NCBI GenBank assembly: GCA_963744255.1
Contig: CAVUSZ010000001.1
Location: forward strand, 96,308-160,307
DNA length: 64,000 bases
Direction of reading: 5' to 3'
DNA from: DATEDA01 sp963744255
GTDB lineage: Bacteria > Pseudomonadota > Gammaproteobacteria > Burkholderiales > SG8-39
The position numbers and the translations under genes were made by a program. Each line of letters opens with the position of its first letter. Position 1 is the stretch's first letter. The notes beneath the pieces are model-generated. The model was not told the origin of the DNA. It searched no databases and saw only the letters and a list, made by a program, of their open reading frames with translations. Positions 47,904 to 56,269 of this stretch are shown in pieces.

Positions 47904-48091
47904 CGGCCTTCAGCTCGCTTTGACCGAGCCGTCTCGCCACCGCGATCGTGACCGCGCTCAAGATATCGACCATGGCCGCTCTCATCCTTGTCGGAATCAG
48001 CAAGCGCGGGCGTACCGGCCCCGCTCGCAAGGCACACGAATACGAATAGTGCGAGCGAACTCCGCTGCCGTCTCATCGTCTTGTCCTTCAT
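47900..48091 (-). CDS. small exported protein of unknown function
   Basis: 63 residues. Signal peptide RRQRSSLALFVFVCLASGAG ending TPALA, followed by a very polar tail with histidines and acidic/basic residues (ADSDKDESGHGRYLERGHDR). Start at 48091 (MKDKTMRRQ). The four-base ATGA overlap with the next gene supports it being real. Function unknown. Confidence 0.5.
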   Translation of the reverse strand: MKDKTMRRQRSSLALFVFVCLASGAGTPALADSDKDESGHGRYLERGHDRGGETARSKRAEGR

Positions 48092-48191
48092 GAATCGGTC
48101 GTCACGGGTTGCGATCAGCGCCGATCTCATCGCTGCGCGCATGTCGGCAGCGGACCGGCGCGCCGCTTTCGACGGCGAGTGATGTGTTCAC

Positions 48192-48455
48192 CTACCCGTG
48201 CACAAGGGTGGCGCCAGGCGGAACGCGGTATCGAAGCTCTCTGCAATCTCCGGGAGGAGGTTGCTGCCCAGGAGGACGATCAGGAAACCAGATGCGGCAC
48301 GCCCCGGGCGGCGGCATATGTCCCGGCGGGATGGCAACGCGCCCAGGTCCAGCCGGAGCCGTCGGTGGCTCCGGGCTCACGATGATCCCGCCATGCGCAG
48401 CGCAGCCGGCAAGCGTCAGACTCAAGGTCACGACGAGCAATGTCCGAACTACCAC
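48192..48455 (-). CDS. small proline-rich lipoprotein
   Basis: About 87 residues. GTG start at 48455 with GGAGGAATT upstream (complement of 48463-48467). Signal sequence VVVRTLLVVTLSLTLAGC with a lipobox Cys, so an outer-membrane or inner-membrane lipoprotein. Mature part: PPGHMPPPGACRIWFPDRPP then GQQPPPGDCRELRYRVPPGA, two Cys-containing Pro-rich motifs found in small betaproteobacterial lipoproteins of unknown role. Confidence 0.65.
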   Translation of the reverse strand: MVVRTLLVVTLSLTLAGCAAHGGIIVSPEPPTAPAGPGRVAIPPGHMPPPGACRIWFPDRPPGQQPPPGDCRELRYRVPPGATLVHG

Positions 48456-48585
48456 AGCAATTCCTCCAAGCTGCCGCAGATGCGCGTAGTGTGGCACCAG
48501 CCTTGCGCCCGGATCGGCCACAATCGATCTCGCTTGTGCCATAGGTCACGCCTACCTCGGCTACGTCGAGCGCGCGTTCACTTAC

Positions 48586-49089
48586 CTAGAAAGGAACCAA
48601 CATGATCTCGCGCTCGCCGACTCGACGCGAGCGATTGAACTTCGTGTGCCAGACCACTTGAGCATCGATGCCGGTCCCCGCAATGATCCAGAAGGTGGCG
48701 TTGAAGCCGAACCGATCAAGTATCGGCAGTGCCGCCAGGGCTGACTTCCACCCATCGTCGAAATGGATCGCGACGATCTTTCCGGAAGGCGCCTTGCCTT
48801 CTTTGATGAAATCGATCACCTGGTCCGTCGTGAGCGCGACGTAGCCTCGTTCATGCAGGTATCGCATCTGCGACTCGAAGCGACTGAGCGAGATGGCGGT
48901 TGGGCCATCGGCCGGGCCATCTGCGCCGGTGCGGATCTCGTGGTAGACAAGGATCGGCAGCATCGGCTCGGCGAGCGCCCGACCGGTCACAAGGGCGACG
49001 CTGACTGCAGCGAGCAGCCGCGCGGCCCATCTGGCGATCGCCCCGATCGCGTCGCTCGCGTTGCGACCGGCGTTCCCATGTCGTCTCAT
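48586..49089 (-). CDS. polysaccharide deacetylase, C-terminally truncated
   Basis: About 167 residues. Signal anchor near residues 15-40, then the start of a CE4 deacetylase domain: LPILVYHEIRTG, SRFESQMRYLHERGYVALTT, the metal-binding IHFDDGWKSAL and ALPILDRFGFNATFWIIAGT, as in PgaB/IcaB-type enzymes. The chain then diverges and stops at QVVWHTKFNRSRRVGEREIM plus LVPF; the catalytic histidine motif and the rest of the (beta/alpha) barrel are missing. Probably a decayed gene. Its ATG overlaps by four bases a short upstream frame of about 30 codons that has a good AAGGAG site. Confidence 0.65.
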   Translation of the reverse strand: MRRHGNAGRNASDAIGAIARWAARLLAAVSVALVTGRALAEPMLPILVYHEIRTGADGPADGPTAISLSRFESQMRYLHERGYVALTTDQVIDFIKEGKAPSGKIVAIHFDDGWKSALAALPILDRFGFNATFWIIAGTGIDAQVVWHTKFNRSRRVGEREIMLVPF

Positions 49090-49507
49090 GATGGATTCCT
49101 CAGCGAACGCGCGTCCAGCGCCATGCACAACACCGGCATCGATGCGCTACCTTCTGATCCACGGGTCGCAGGGTTCATCTCCTGGCTCCTTCTCTTTGGG
49201 TTGAGAAAGCCACCAGAGGTTAACCCTCGCGGCCCTACATAGGATCTATCCCTCGTCGCATGATTCTTGTTACGTCGGTCACAACTACTCGATCCGATCG
49301 AAGGAGCGAGCGTCCCCCCGAGGGTTCGGCGATGTGCAGTTGCCGGGAATAACTCGCGGCCGTCCAACGTAAATACGGATCGGCAGCGCTGCTCCGTCCG
49401 CGGTCGGAGCTTCGCGGGGGGGCCAGGCGCTGCCTGTGCGAGGCAAGCGCGCGGCTGCGGCGCAGCCGCACCCAGTGCGACTCGCCACGGTCATGCCGGT
49501 CTCCTCC
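49090..49507. other. 418-base gap in the polysaccharide locus
   Basis: Between the SGNH-type gene and the truncated deacetylase. Only a short minus-strand frame (49086 to about 49178, beginning MNPATRGSEG) with an AAGGAG site is visible; it may be a leader or an artefact. No tRNA, repeat or terminator seen. Confidence 0.4.
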
Positions 49508-50698
49508 TCAGAGCGCCTCGAGCAAGAACTTCGCGATCAATGCATGCGCCGTCGCGTTGGGATGCTCGTCACGCCCGAGTTTGTACTTCCGGTCGGCGGT
49601 GTAGATGTCGGGGATGATCTTGTGCACCTCGAAGACCTCGATCTGGGCCTCTCGCAGCCGATCCACGACCAAGGCGTAATCCTGATCGTAAGCGCCCCAC
49701 ATGACCACGCTGAACTTGCCGCCGTATCGCGCCTCGAACAGCTCCTTCGATCTCCGGACGATCGCAATGTAGAGCGCGACGTCCTGCGGCGTCCTCCTCC
49801 AGCCCAGCAGGGCCGGAGCGACCTTGCCGAAGATCTGCGACCGATTGAGCACCGAGAAGGCTTGTCCGTAGCTGCCGTAGAACGGTCCGCGGTACTCCAC
49901 AGACCCGTCCTCGCGGAGCGCATAGCGCGGCACGGTCGGCCCCCAGGAGATGGCCGGATAGTTCCCGGCCGCCCGCTCGATGTGCTCGATCAGTCCTTGG
50001 TATACGGCTCTCGCGGGCGGTTTCCCTTGGGCGACCTCGTCGATGAGGCCGGTCTCGAGGATCCGGAGCATCTGATGGGGGCCGTAGCCGTGGAAGCCGA
50101 AGTTGTAGGATCGAAACCTCCCCTCGGAGAGGGTCTCGAACACCCACGGCATGGTCTCCCGATCAGCCACCCCTTCGCCAACGGTCAGCGAGCAGCCGAA
50201 GAAAACGACCTTCGTGGACTCGGCGGCGCTCGGGGTTGTGCCCACGTCGTGGGGGGAGATCCGGAGGCCATGACGGTTTGTCGTGTAGACCACATCCATC
50301 ACCTTCTCGTCACCGGCCCACACGGTATGGCGCGCCTCGACATTGGGCTCGGCCGCGTAGCCGCGCACCGTGTCCGGCACGAGGTATCCGCCGCCGAGCC
50401 GTCCGAAGAACTCGCCCTCGTACTTCATGGCCGCCCCTCGTCCGCCAAGGGCGAACCATCCGCCGAAGAACGCCTCGGCGATTCCCACGGCCAGGGCAAA
50501 GAACGCCACGTTGAACAGCAGGGCCTTGAACGCCGTCCCTGCTTTCGACACCAATGCGGCAGCTCCAAGCAAGATCACCGTGCCGATCGAGACGTAGAGG
50601 AAAGGGAGATCGACGTCGCGATCGAAGACGATCGCGGAGTACGAGACCACCGCCAGACCGATCGCCCCCGCCTCCAGCACCGTTCTAGTCCACCCCAA
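49508..50698 (-). CDS. membrane-anchored SGNH/GDSL-type hydrolase
   Basis: 396 residues. Three or four hydrophobic segments in the first ~95 residues, then a periplasmic or cytoplasmic SGNH-like domain: VVFFGCSLTVGEGV stands in the place of the GDSL block, FGFHGYGPHQMLRILE in block II and the C-terminal GRDEHPNATAHALIAKFLLE carries the expected Asp-x-x-His. The first serine of the block reads GCSLTVG. Such proteins accompany O-acetyltransferases in polysaccharide acetylation. Adjacent to an MBOAT fragment and a GT2 synthase on the same strand. TTG start; an internal start is possible. Confidence 0.7.
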   Translation of the reverse strand: MGWTRTVLEAGAIGLAVVSYSAIVFDRDVDLPFLYVSIGTVILLGAAALVSKAGTAFKALLFNVAFFALAVGIAEAFFGGWFALGGRGAAMKYEGEFFGRLGGGYLVPDTVRGYAAEPNVEARHTVWAGDEKVMDVVYTTNRHGLRISPHDVGTTPSAAESTKVVFFGCSLTVGEGVADRETMPWVFETLSEGRFRSYNFGFHGYGPHQMLRILETGLIDEVAQGKPPARAVYQGLIEHIERAAGNYPAISWGPTVPRYALREDGSVEYRGPFYGSYGQAFSVLNRSQIFGKVAPALLGWRRTPQDVALYIAIVRRSKELFEARYGGKFSVVMWGAYDQDYALVVDRLREAQIEVFEVHKIIPDIYTADRKYKLGRDEHPNATAHALIAKFLLEAL

Positions 50699-50935
50699 TT
50701 CCGTCTCTCCAGTCCCGCGCCTCTTGCCGCGCCGGTTGCCGGCTCTTGGCGAAGGTGAAGCGTAAGTTCTTGATGCCTATCCTCCGGGAAGACGCCTGAC
50801 CGACGAGCCGGTCACACGCACGGCGGAAGAGATCCTGATGACCTCGAACATCGGCGGCCTTGCGATCAAGAGACGTCTCCTGCTGCTCTACTTGACCGCC
50901 AGCGGGGTTCTGATCGGCGCGGCTGTGGCCCTTGA

Positions 50936-51059
50936 GCAGCGAAAGCAATGTGAGGGCGGGGATCGAGCCCCGGTCGAAGCCGAGCCGCCGCAAGCGGTGG
51001 TAGATCGCGAGCGACAGCGGCAGAAACGCGAAGACGAAGGCGTAAGAATTGAACAGCAT
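50936..51059 (-). pseudogene. 5' fragment of an MBOAT-family O-acyltransferase gene
   Basis: The first ~41 codons read MLFNSYAFVFAFLPLSLAIY then HRLRRLGFDRGSIPALTLLS, the standard N-terminus of AlgI-like MBOAT proteins (normally ~470-500 residues). After about 50936 the sequence no longer resembles the family, although the frame stays open to 50685. The large catalytic part with the conserved His is absent from this window. A deletion joined this start to unrelated sequence ahead of the SGNH gene. Confidence 0.65.
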
Positions 51060-51092
51060 CGACGCGCCTTGCGAGCGGGTCCCGTACTTTCT

Positions 51093-53420
51093 CTACGGCG
51101 CGGTCGCGTGGCCGACTGCAAACGTGGCGGAACCAACGTTCGAGTCGATTGCCGGTTCCCACGGTGCGTCGCTCGCGGCCGAGCGGCCGTCGAACCTCGC
51201 CGCAGGCACGAGAATGGGGACACCGCCCAGGACGCTCGCCGGCGACGGCAGCACCGACATCGGCGCTACCGGGTCGGAGCCAGCCGCTGGCACGGAGCGC
51301 CAGCGGACTGACAGCGAGAGGCGAATATCCTCCCAGCTTTCGCGGAGCCCGATGAAGGACAGGATCGCGTAGGCGAGCATGAGCGCGTTGGCGAGGAAGA
51401 AGAGCGCGCTGAACCAGCGCGCCGTGGCGACATCAATGCCAAAACCAACGAGCCATACTGCAAGCAGGCAGTACGCCGCGAACACGTAGCGCGCGGGAGC
51501 GGCGGTTCTGCCGCTCACCTTTGGGGTGCGGCCGAACGGGCTTCGCCGCCCCGTCAGCACCTGCTGCAACGACTTCAACACTCCTCCGAGATTCACCGGA
51601 ATTAGCAGAAGGTTGAGCGCGTACACTCGAGCGAGATCGCTGGCCCGGTAACCGCTGTAACGCAGATCCCGGGCATAGAGAAGGAAGTAAGGCAGCGCGG
51701 TCAGCGGCAACCAGAAGCTCTCCACACTCTTCTCGAAGCAGTGACCGAGCAGGATCAGTAACCCAACGTTCACGGCCGTGATCGAACCGAGGTAATGAAT
51801 ACGGAAGAAGCCCTCCACCAACGTGCGCCCTCGATGTGCGCGGGCAAGCAGATAGCGCACGAGCTTCGGAAGGATGATGAGTCCGCCGTTGGCCCAGCGC
51901 CGGCGCTGGATGAGCAGCGACCCAAAGTCAGGCGGGGTCGCACTGAACGCTAGGCGCTCGGGGTAGTTGTAGAGCTTCCAGCCGCAGGCGACGAGATCGA
52001 CGCTCGACTCGGTGTCCTCAATGACCGTGCGGTCCTGGATGAATACCGGTAGCTCGAAGCCGCGTTCGCGAACGACCTCCTTGATGTCGTGGAGCGCGGC
52101 GACTCGTAGCAGCGCGTTGGCGCCCACCCAATAGGTTGCATCGAAGCAGGTGAAGCCCTGGTGAACGAGATACTGGATATCGGTGGTCGCGCCGGCAATG
52201 CGCTCGAGCAATCCCGGTGGATTCGGGATCGTGTTGTACGGCGTCTGCGCCACTGCGAGCCGTTCGTTGCCCGGGCTCAGCATCTCGTTCACCAGCACCA
52301 GGGCATATTCAGGGACGAGCAGACTGTCGGCATCCAGCGTGATCAGGAAATCGGCATCCGGCACTTCGATCGAACTGCAGCCCGCCAGTGCTGGTTCGAG
52401 GTGCAGCCCGTCGCTGTGCGAAACCTCCTGCCAGCTACGCCCCAGCAGGCCAATGTAGCTGTTCAGGTTCATCGCCTTGTTGGACTGATGCGAAAGATTG
52501 ACGTAGCGCTTGCGCTCGAAGCTCGTGATCTCGACCCGGAACAGCGCCGCAAGCCGCCGGTACTCGCGGTCGATACGGGCATGGCTGAGGTTTTTCCCCA
52601 GCGACCGAAGGCGCTGAGCGCGCTCGCGATGGGCGTGCGCTGCGCGCCCCAATACGGCGTCGAGGAAAAGACGATCCGCGTGGTCCGTGACCGGATAACG
52701 CTGAGCGGTCGACTCGAGGCATACGGCGGCTCGTTCATAGAGGGCTGCAATCGTGAGCGCCTCGGACTCGGGTCGCCAACCGCCCGCGCCAGCACGAGCC
52801 AGGAAGGCCACGCAGGCGCGCTCGAAGGGCGCAGCCGCCGAATCGAACATCCGCTGCAAACGGCCGGGGAGTTGACGCATCGCCTTCAGTGCGGCCCGTT
52901 CCCTCGGGTCGCTCGGCTGAGGCGGATCATCCAGCAGAAGCACGACGCGTCGGCTGGGGTAATCCTGGAGCGCCGCGGACAGGAGCGTGCGGCGCACGAC
53001 CGCCAACTCTTCCTTATAGGACGGCACCAGGATGGTGAGCGCCGGTGCGTCCCGCTCATAGACCGCCTCGCGCTGCTCAGGCGAGAGCGGCCGATGCAAG
53101 AGGCGCCGGCGCAGGTAGCCCAAACGCGTGAACTGATAGACGAAATTTCCGTAGATGAGCACTTGAACGATCGCGATAAAGATCACCTGCTCGAACGACG
53201 CCTTGATCTCGCTGGTGTGAAAGCGGCGCCACAATATGTCCAAGGTTTCCCAGCTGACCGCCACCCATGCAACCAGCGTGATCAGGATCGCGACAACTGT
53301 GATGCGAATCTCGCTCGCATAGTTGGTCTCGGCCTTGACGGCAGCGCCAAGAGTCTGCGCGACTGGCGGCTGCAGATTCTCATTGCAAGTTGGCAGCGAG
53401 AAAAGGCGCGTGACATCCAT
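51093..53420 (-). CDS. processive GT2 glycosyltransferase, cellulose/hyaluronan synthase-like
   Basis: About 775 residues. Two N-terminal membrane helices, a large cytoplasmic GT2 domain, then four or more C-terminal helices. GT2 landmarks: ALTILVPSYKEELAVVRRTL, DxD-type ITLDADSLLVPEYAL, the acceptor Asp in VIEDTESSVDLVACGW and the processive QRRRW motif in LLIQRRRWANGGLIIL. A long insert (about residues 130-260) separates the first motif from the DxD. It probably polymerises a polysaccharide across the inner membrane. Start: ATG at 53420 with GGAG nine bases upstream; the frame is open to 53486. Polymer identity unknown. Confidence 0.82.
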   Translation of the reverse strand: MDVTRLFSLPTCNENLQPPVAQTLGAAVKAETNYASEIRITVVAILITLVAWVAVSWETLDILWRRFHTSEIKASFEQVIFIAIVQVLIYGNFVYQFTRLGYLRRRLLHRPLSPEQREAVYERDAPALTILVPSYKEELAVVRRTLLSAALQDYPSRRVVLLLDDPPQPSDPRERAALKAMRQLPGRLQRMFDSAAAPFERACVAFLARAGAGGWRPESEALTIAALYERAAVCLESTAQRYPVTDHADRLFLDAVLGRAAHAHRERAQRLRSLGKNLSHARIDREYRRLAALFRVEITSFERKRYVNLSHQSNKAMNLNSYIGLLGRSWQEVSHSDGLHLEPALAGCSSIEVPDADFLITLDADSLLVPEYALVLVNEMLSPGNERLAVAQTPYNTIPNPPGLLERIAGATTDIQYLVHQGFTCFDATYWVGANALLRVAALHDIKEVVRERGFELPVFIQDRTVIEDTESSVDLVACGWKLYNYPERLAFSATPPDFGSLLIQRRRWANGGLIILPKLVRYLLARAHRGRTLVEGFFRIHYLGSITAVNVGLLILLGHCFEKSVESFWLPLTALPYFLLYARDLRYSGYRASDLARVYALNLLLIPVNLGGVLKSLQQVLTGRRSPFGRTPKVSGRTAAPARYVFAAYCLLAVWLVGFGIDVATARWFSALFFLANALMLAYAILSFIGLRESWEDIRLSLSVRWRSVPAAGSDPVAPMSVLPSPASVLGGVPILVPAARFDGRSAASDAPWEPAIDSNVGSATFAVGHATAP

Positions 53421-53446
53421 CGGCTTCATCTCCGAACATATCGAAC

Positions 53447-53908
53447 ATGAATCAGCGCCTGCGCGGTCCGGCGCAACGACCGTCACTCGCGCGCATGCAC
53501 GCGACGCTGGCTGCGCCGCGCATGCGCGGCGCTCATCGTTACGACGACGGGTTGTGCGCGGTTGGTTTGACGGCGCTCGGCGTAGGATCGGTGATCGACG
53601 TGGATCGTCAGCTCGTCGGCATCGTCTACCGGACGTTCTCCGACCCCCTGCCGAACGTGAACCGCGCCGCGTTGACTACCCCGAAGAAGATGGAGGTCAC
53701 CGTCGATGGTCTCGACAAGACCAAGCAGGGCGAGTTGGTCCGCGCGCGTGCTGCGAATCGGGTGATCGAGATCGAGTTTGAGTTCCATCGCTTCCCAGAC
53801 GCGCGTGCGAATATGCGTGTGTCATACTGGGATCAGCAATGGGCCCGTCCGATCAGACCGGCATTTCGTCACGACATGAATACGCTGTCGCCACGTGGCG
53901 ACACTTGA
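53447..53908 (+). CDS. uncertain hypothetical protein
   Basis: 153 codons on the strand opposite to all neighbours. The part LVGIVYRTFSDPLPNVNRAA followed by KKMEVTVDGLDKTKQGELVR and FHRFPDARANMRVSYWDQQW looks protein-like, but there is no signal, domain or ribosome-binding site and codon bias is weak. It could be a decayed gene. Listed so that the stretch is not silent. Confidence 0.25.
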   Translation: MNQRLRGPAQRPSLARMHATLAAPRMRGAHRYDDGLCAVGLTALGVGSVIDVDRQLVGIVYRTFSDPLPNVNRAALTTPKKMEVTVDGLDKTKQGELVRARAANRVIEIEFEFHRFPDARANMRVSYWDQQWARPIRPAFRHDMNTLSPRGDT

Positions 53909-54673
53909 CACAAACCAGCCGGCTTCGCATCTAATGACGTCGTCATAGCCGACTCGACAGTCGCAGAGGGCGCCGTAGCACGAACAATTCGCGCGGTTAT
54001 CTGAGACGGCGTTCGTGCTCCGCGCGTCCGGGGCATCACAGACAAGGGGCTTTGGTAGAGCAAATTGCCAAAGCGCCTGACGCTGATCATCCGCTCGAGC
54101 TTCTCGACAGGGTTTCTTGCAACCACACGCTGATTCGCGGCAATCCGGGAGTCCTACGGCGCGCGATCGCCGGCGTCGAGCGGCGTCTCGTTAGCAGTGC
54201 GAGGACCGGTCAGCGAGCTGGAACCGGTCGGCGGCGCTGCGCGCGTGGCGTAGTGCGCTTGAGCGCTTGAGCGTGTCGGCGTAGCGACAGGCCATGAGCG
54301 AGGCAACTCGAAGGGCCGAGAAATAGAGTTCCCGGGAGTAGGAATTGCCCAGCGGCGAGACATGGCCCGTATGAGCCACGGCTGAAGATCGGAAACGGAA
54401 CTCGCGGGGCGTCAGCGTGCGCTCCACCAGAGCGTCCAGGTCGCCCCCCGAAGGCGCTGCAGTCGGGGGCGGGATCACACCGTGGACCACGCGGCTTTTC
54501 TCGCCGCGCGGGAGTCCCCGCAACAGACGCTCGCCCTCAGGCGACGGCGTAGCGGTGTTCGGCCTCGTTACTTAGTGTGCCCGACGGCCTTCTGAGGAAT
54601 TGGCCTCGCGCGTCGACGACCGGCTGACCGTTGATGAAGCACTTTCAGCACCGCGGCGGCCTGTCGTGACGCG
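53909..54673. other. 765-base gene-poor stretch next to the integrase remnant
   Basis: No reading frame with a recognisable domain on either strand. The position, immediately downstream of the truncated integrase, suggests it is decayed mobile-element sequence, but nothing in it is specific enough to name. Confidence 0.4.
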
Positions 54674-55011
54674 TCATTGAACACCGGTTAGCCTTTCGGC
54701 GAGCGGCTGGAGACGCTGCGCGATTGTGTTGACGCCCGACGCCATGAGGCCGAGCCGGCGCTGCGCCTCCTTGCGCGCCTGCTCGACCGTAAGCTTCGCG
54801 CCCGGATCGAACGTGTCGCGCACTAGCTGCCCGTTGACGCGGCTTTGCGCGAAGAACGACTCGCCTCACCGCTCGCGCTCACCCGCAGGCCGAAGCCCGG
54901 CCGGAGCGTATCCATATAGAGCCGCTCGCGCGGCGCGCCTTGGACAACCGCCGGCTGCGCGGTGGAGACAACCCGCTCCGTGATCTTGACCCGCTGATAA
55001 GTCACCGCCAC
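54674..55011 (-). pseudogene. N-terminal remnant of a tyrosine recombinase (integrase)
   Basis: First frame from 55011 reads RERLYMDTLRPGFGLRVSAS, the arm-type DNA-binding domain typical of P4-like integrases. After a one-base deletion near 54866 the second frame continues SFFAQSRVNGQLVRDTFDPG and TVEQARKEAQRRLGLMASGV, then stops at 54674-54676. Only about 113 of ~400 residues remain; the catalytic R-H-R-Y residues are lost. It points away from the tRNA-Thr half found 164 bases upstream, the usual arrangement of integrase and attachment site. Confidence 0.75.
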
Positions 55012-55174
55012 TAGCTTTCCTCCCCCTGCCTGCCGAATATTCGCTGAATATACACGCCGCGTAGGGCGCGAGCGGGTGCAGGTGGGGCGCTACCGTGCTG
55101 TAAGCGATTGAAGTGTAGCTGGAAGGTGGGCGGGGTGGCGCTAGGTGGGGCTCGCCGGGGTGCCAGGCCTAGAA

Positions 55175-55220
55175 TCTCGTAAGCGGTAGGTCATCTGTTC
55201 AAATCAGCTAGCCGGCACCA
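55175..55220 (+). repeat. 3' half of a tRNA-Thr(CGT): probable att site of a former island
   Basis: From the anticodon loop (TCGTAA, anticodon CGT at 55178-55180) through variable loop AGGTC, T-arm loop TTCAAAT and acceptor 3' strand AGCCGGC to the discriminator A and encoded CCA at 55218-55220. Length from anticodon to CCA equals that of E. coli thrW. Upstream of 55175 the sequence cannot form the anticodon stem or the D-arm, so this is a half gene, as produced at the distal end of an element integrated into a tRNA gene. The T-stem has one mismatch. The flanking gaps (55012-55174, 55221-55453) hold only a CGAATATTCG palindrome at 55034. Confidence 0.7.
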
Positions 55221-55453
55221 AGTAAAAACAAATGGTTAGATAGACGAGCAGCGGCAGGTCGGGAGGAGCGATCTGCAGAGCGCGTCGTGCGATGCGACGA
55301 GCTTCGTCACGAAGCAGCGCGCGTCGGCACGCTCCGGTAATGAGTGCTGAGATTTCCCCCGAGCGAGGGCCGTTACAGACCTGCCGCCAGGGTAAGCGCC
55401 GGCCACGGCGGCGAAGCGGACACGCGCGGCAGCGTCCCCTTGCGCACCATGAA

Positions 55454-55861
55454 TCAGCTCCCTGTACCCGCTTTTCGCTGCTGTTGCGGAAGGTTCGCCT
55501 GCTCGATCAGCCGGCCAATGGTCGAATCGGGTGTGACCGGCTCGATGAAGGCGATTGAGGTGACGGGGAAGATGATGTGGTCCGCGCCATTCATCTCATC
55601 CTTGCGCCAAACCAACGTGTGCCGCGGCTTCTGTGTCTGAGCATCCAGTTCATGGCGAACCCTGAAGGGCTCGCGCAAGACCGGGTGATCCGAGCCGAGG
55701 TGATCGATCCGCCCGTAGAACACAGTGCCATCGATCAGCGTCACGGCTTGATAAGGTGTGATGATCAGCGGGCGATGGAAACGGCGATGGTCTTGATAAG
55801 TGCTGACCGCCAGCATTGCGACGATCGCGGCCCCACACACAGCAAGAGCGGCATCTCTCAT
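55454..55861 (-). CDS. conserved membrane-anchored protein of unknown function
   Basis: 135 residues. N-terminal hydrophobic anchor (AALAVCGAAIVAMLAVSTYQ), then a soluble domain: QAVTLIDGTVFYGRIDHLGS, PVLREPFRVRHELDAQTQKP, HTLVWRKDEMNGADHIIFPV and TSIAFIEPV. This is the pattern of short proteins that seem to read a 'variable/yield' strand repeat in Burkholderiales; I cannot name the family. No partner gene adjacent. Ends with a Gln-rich helical tail. Confidence 0.6.
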   Translation of the reverse strand: MRDAALAVCGAAIVAMLAVSTYQDHRRFHRPLIITPYQAVTLIDGTVFYGRIDHLGSDHPVLREPFRVRHELDAQTQKPRHTLVWRKDEMNGADHIIFPVTSIAFIEPVTPDSTIGRLIEQANLPQQQRKAGTGS

Positions 55862-56269
55862 GAGTCGTCAGCTCGCCTAGTCGTCCCGGACTGGTCCAGC
55901 GCAATAGCGCGCGCCTTCGCCGGTAGCGGTCGTTTTTGTAACAGCACCGCCCACGGAAAGCAATTGGTTTCCGTGCAAGCAAACGCGCGACACTCGGCTG
56001 TTGAACGGGAGGGGCAAGACCGCCGGCTTCGGCGCGCATGCGGAAGTTGCTGACCCTTCCGCCAACCTCGAGTTGATCGAGGTGCCAACAACAAAGAGAT
56101 GCAATGGTGAAAGTCAACCGGGGGGCGCGAGACGCAGACGAGAAGTGGAGTGCGCCCGAGCTGCTGACTTGCACGCCGATTCATTGCCTCGACGGGGCCG
56201 TCAAGGCGCTCGAGAGGGGCGATCCCCCAGAGAACTCCGAGATGTCGGCGGAGTACTGCCCCGCCCGGC
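55862..56269. other. 408-base gap without a recognisable gene
   Basis: Between the conserved hypothetical protein and the AI-2E-family transporter gene. I see no supported frame, RNA or terminator. Composition changes back towards the GC-rich backbone near its right end. Confidence 0.4.

Noticed and set aside
50838..51311. Plus-strand frame crossing the MBOAT fragment and GT2 end
   Set aside because: Antisense to the GT2 C-terminus over much of its length, with no domain of its own.
54191..54523. A 110-codon minus-strand frame left of the integrase remnant
   Set aside because: No signal, domain or ribosome-binding site; composition does not look coding.
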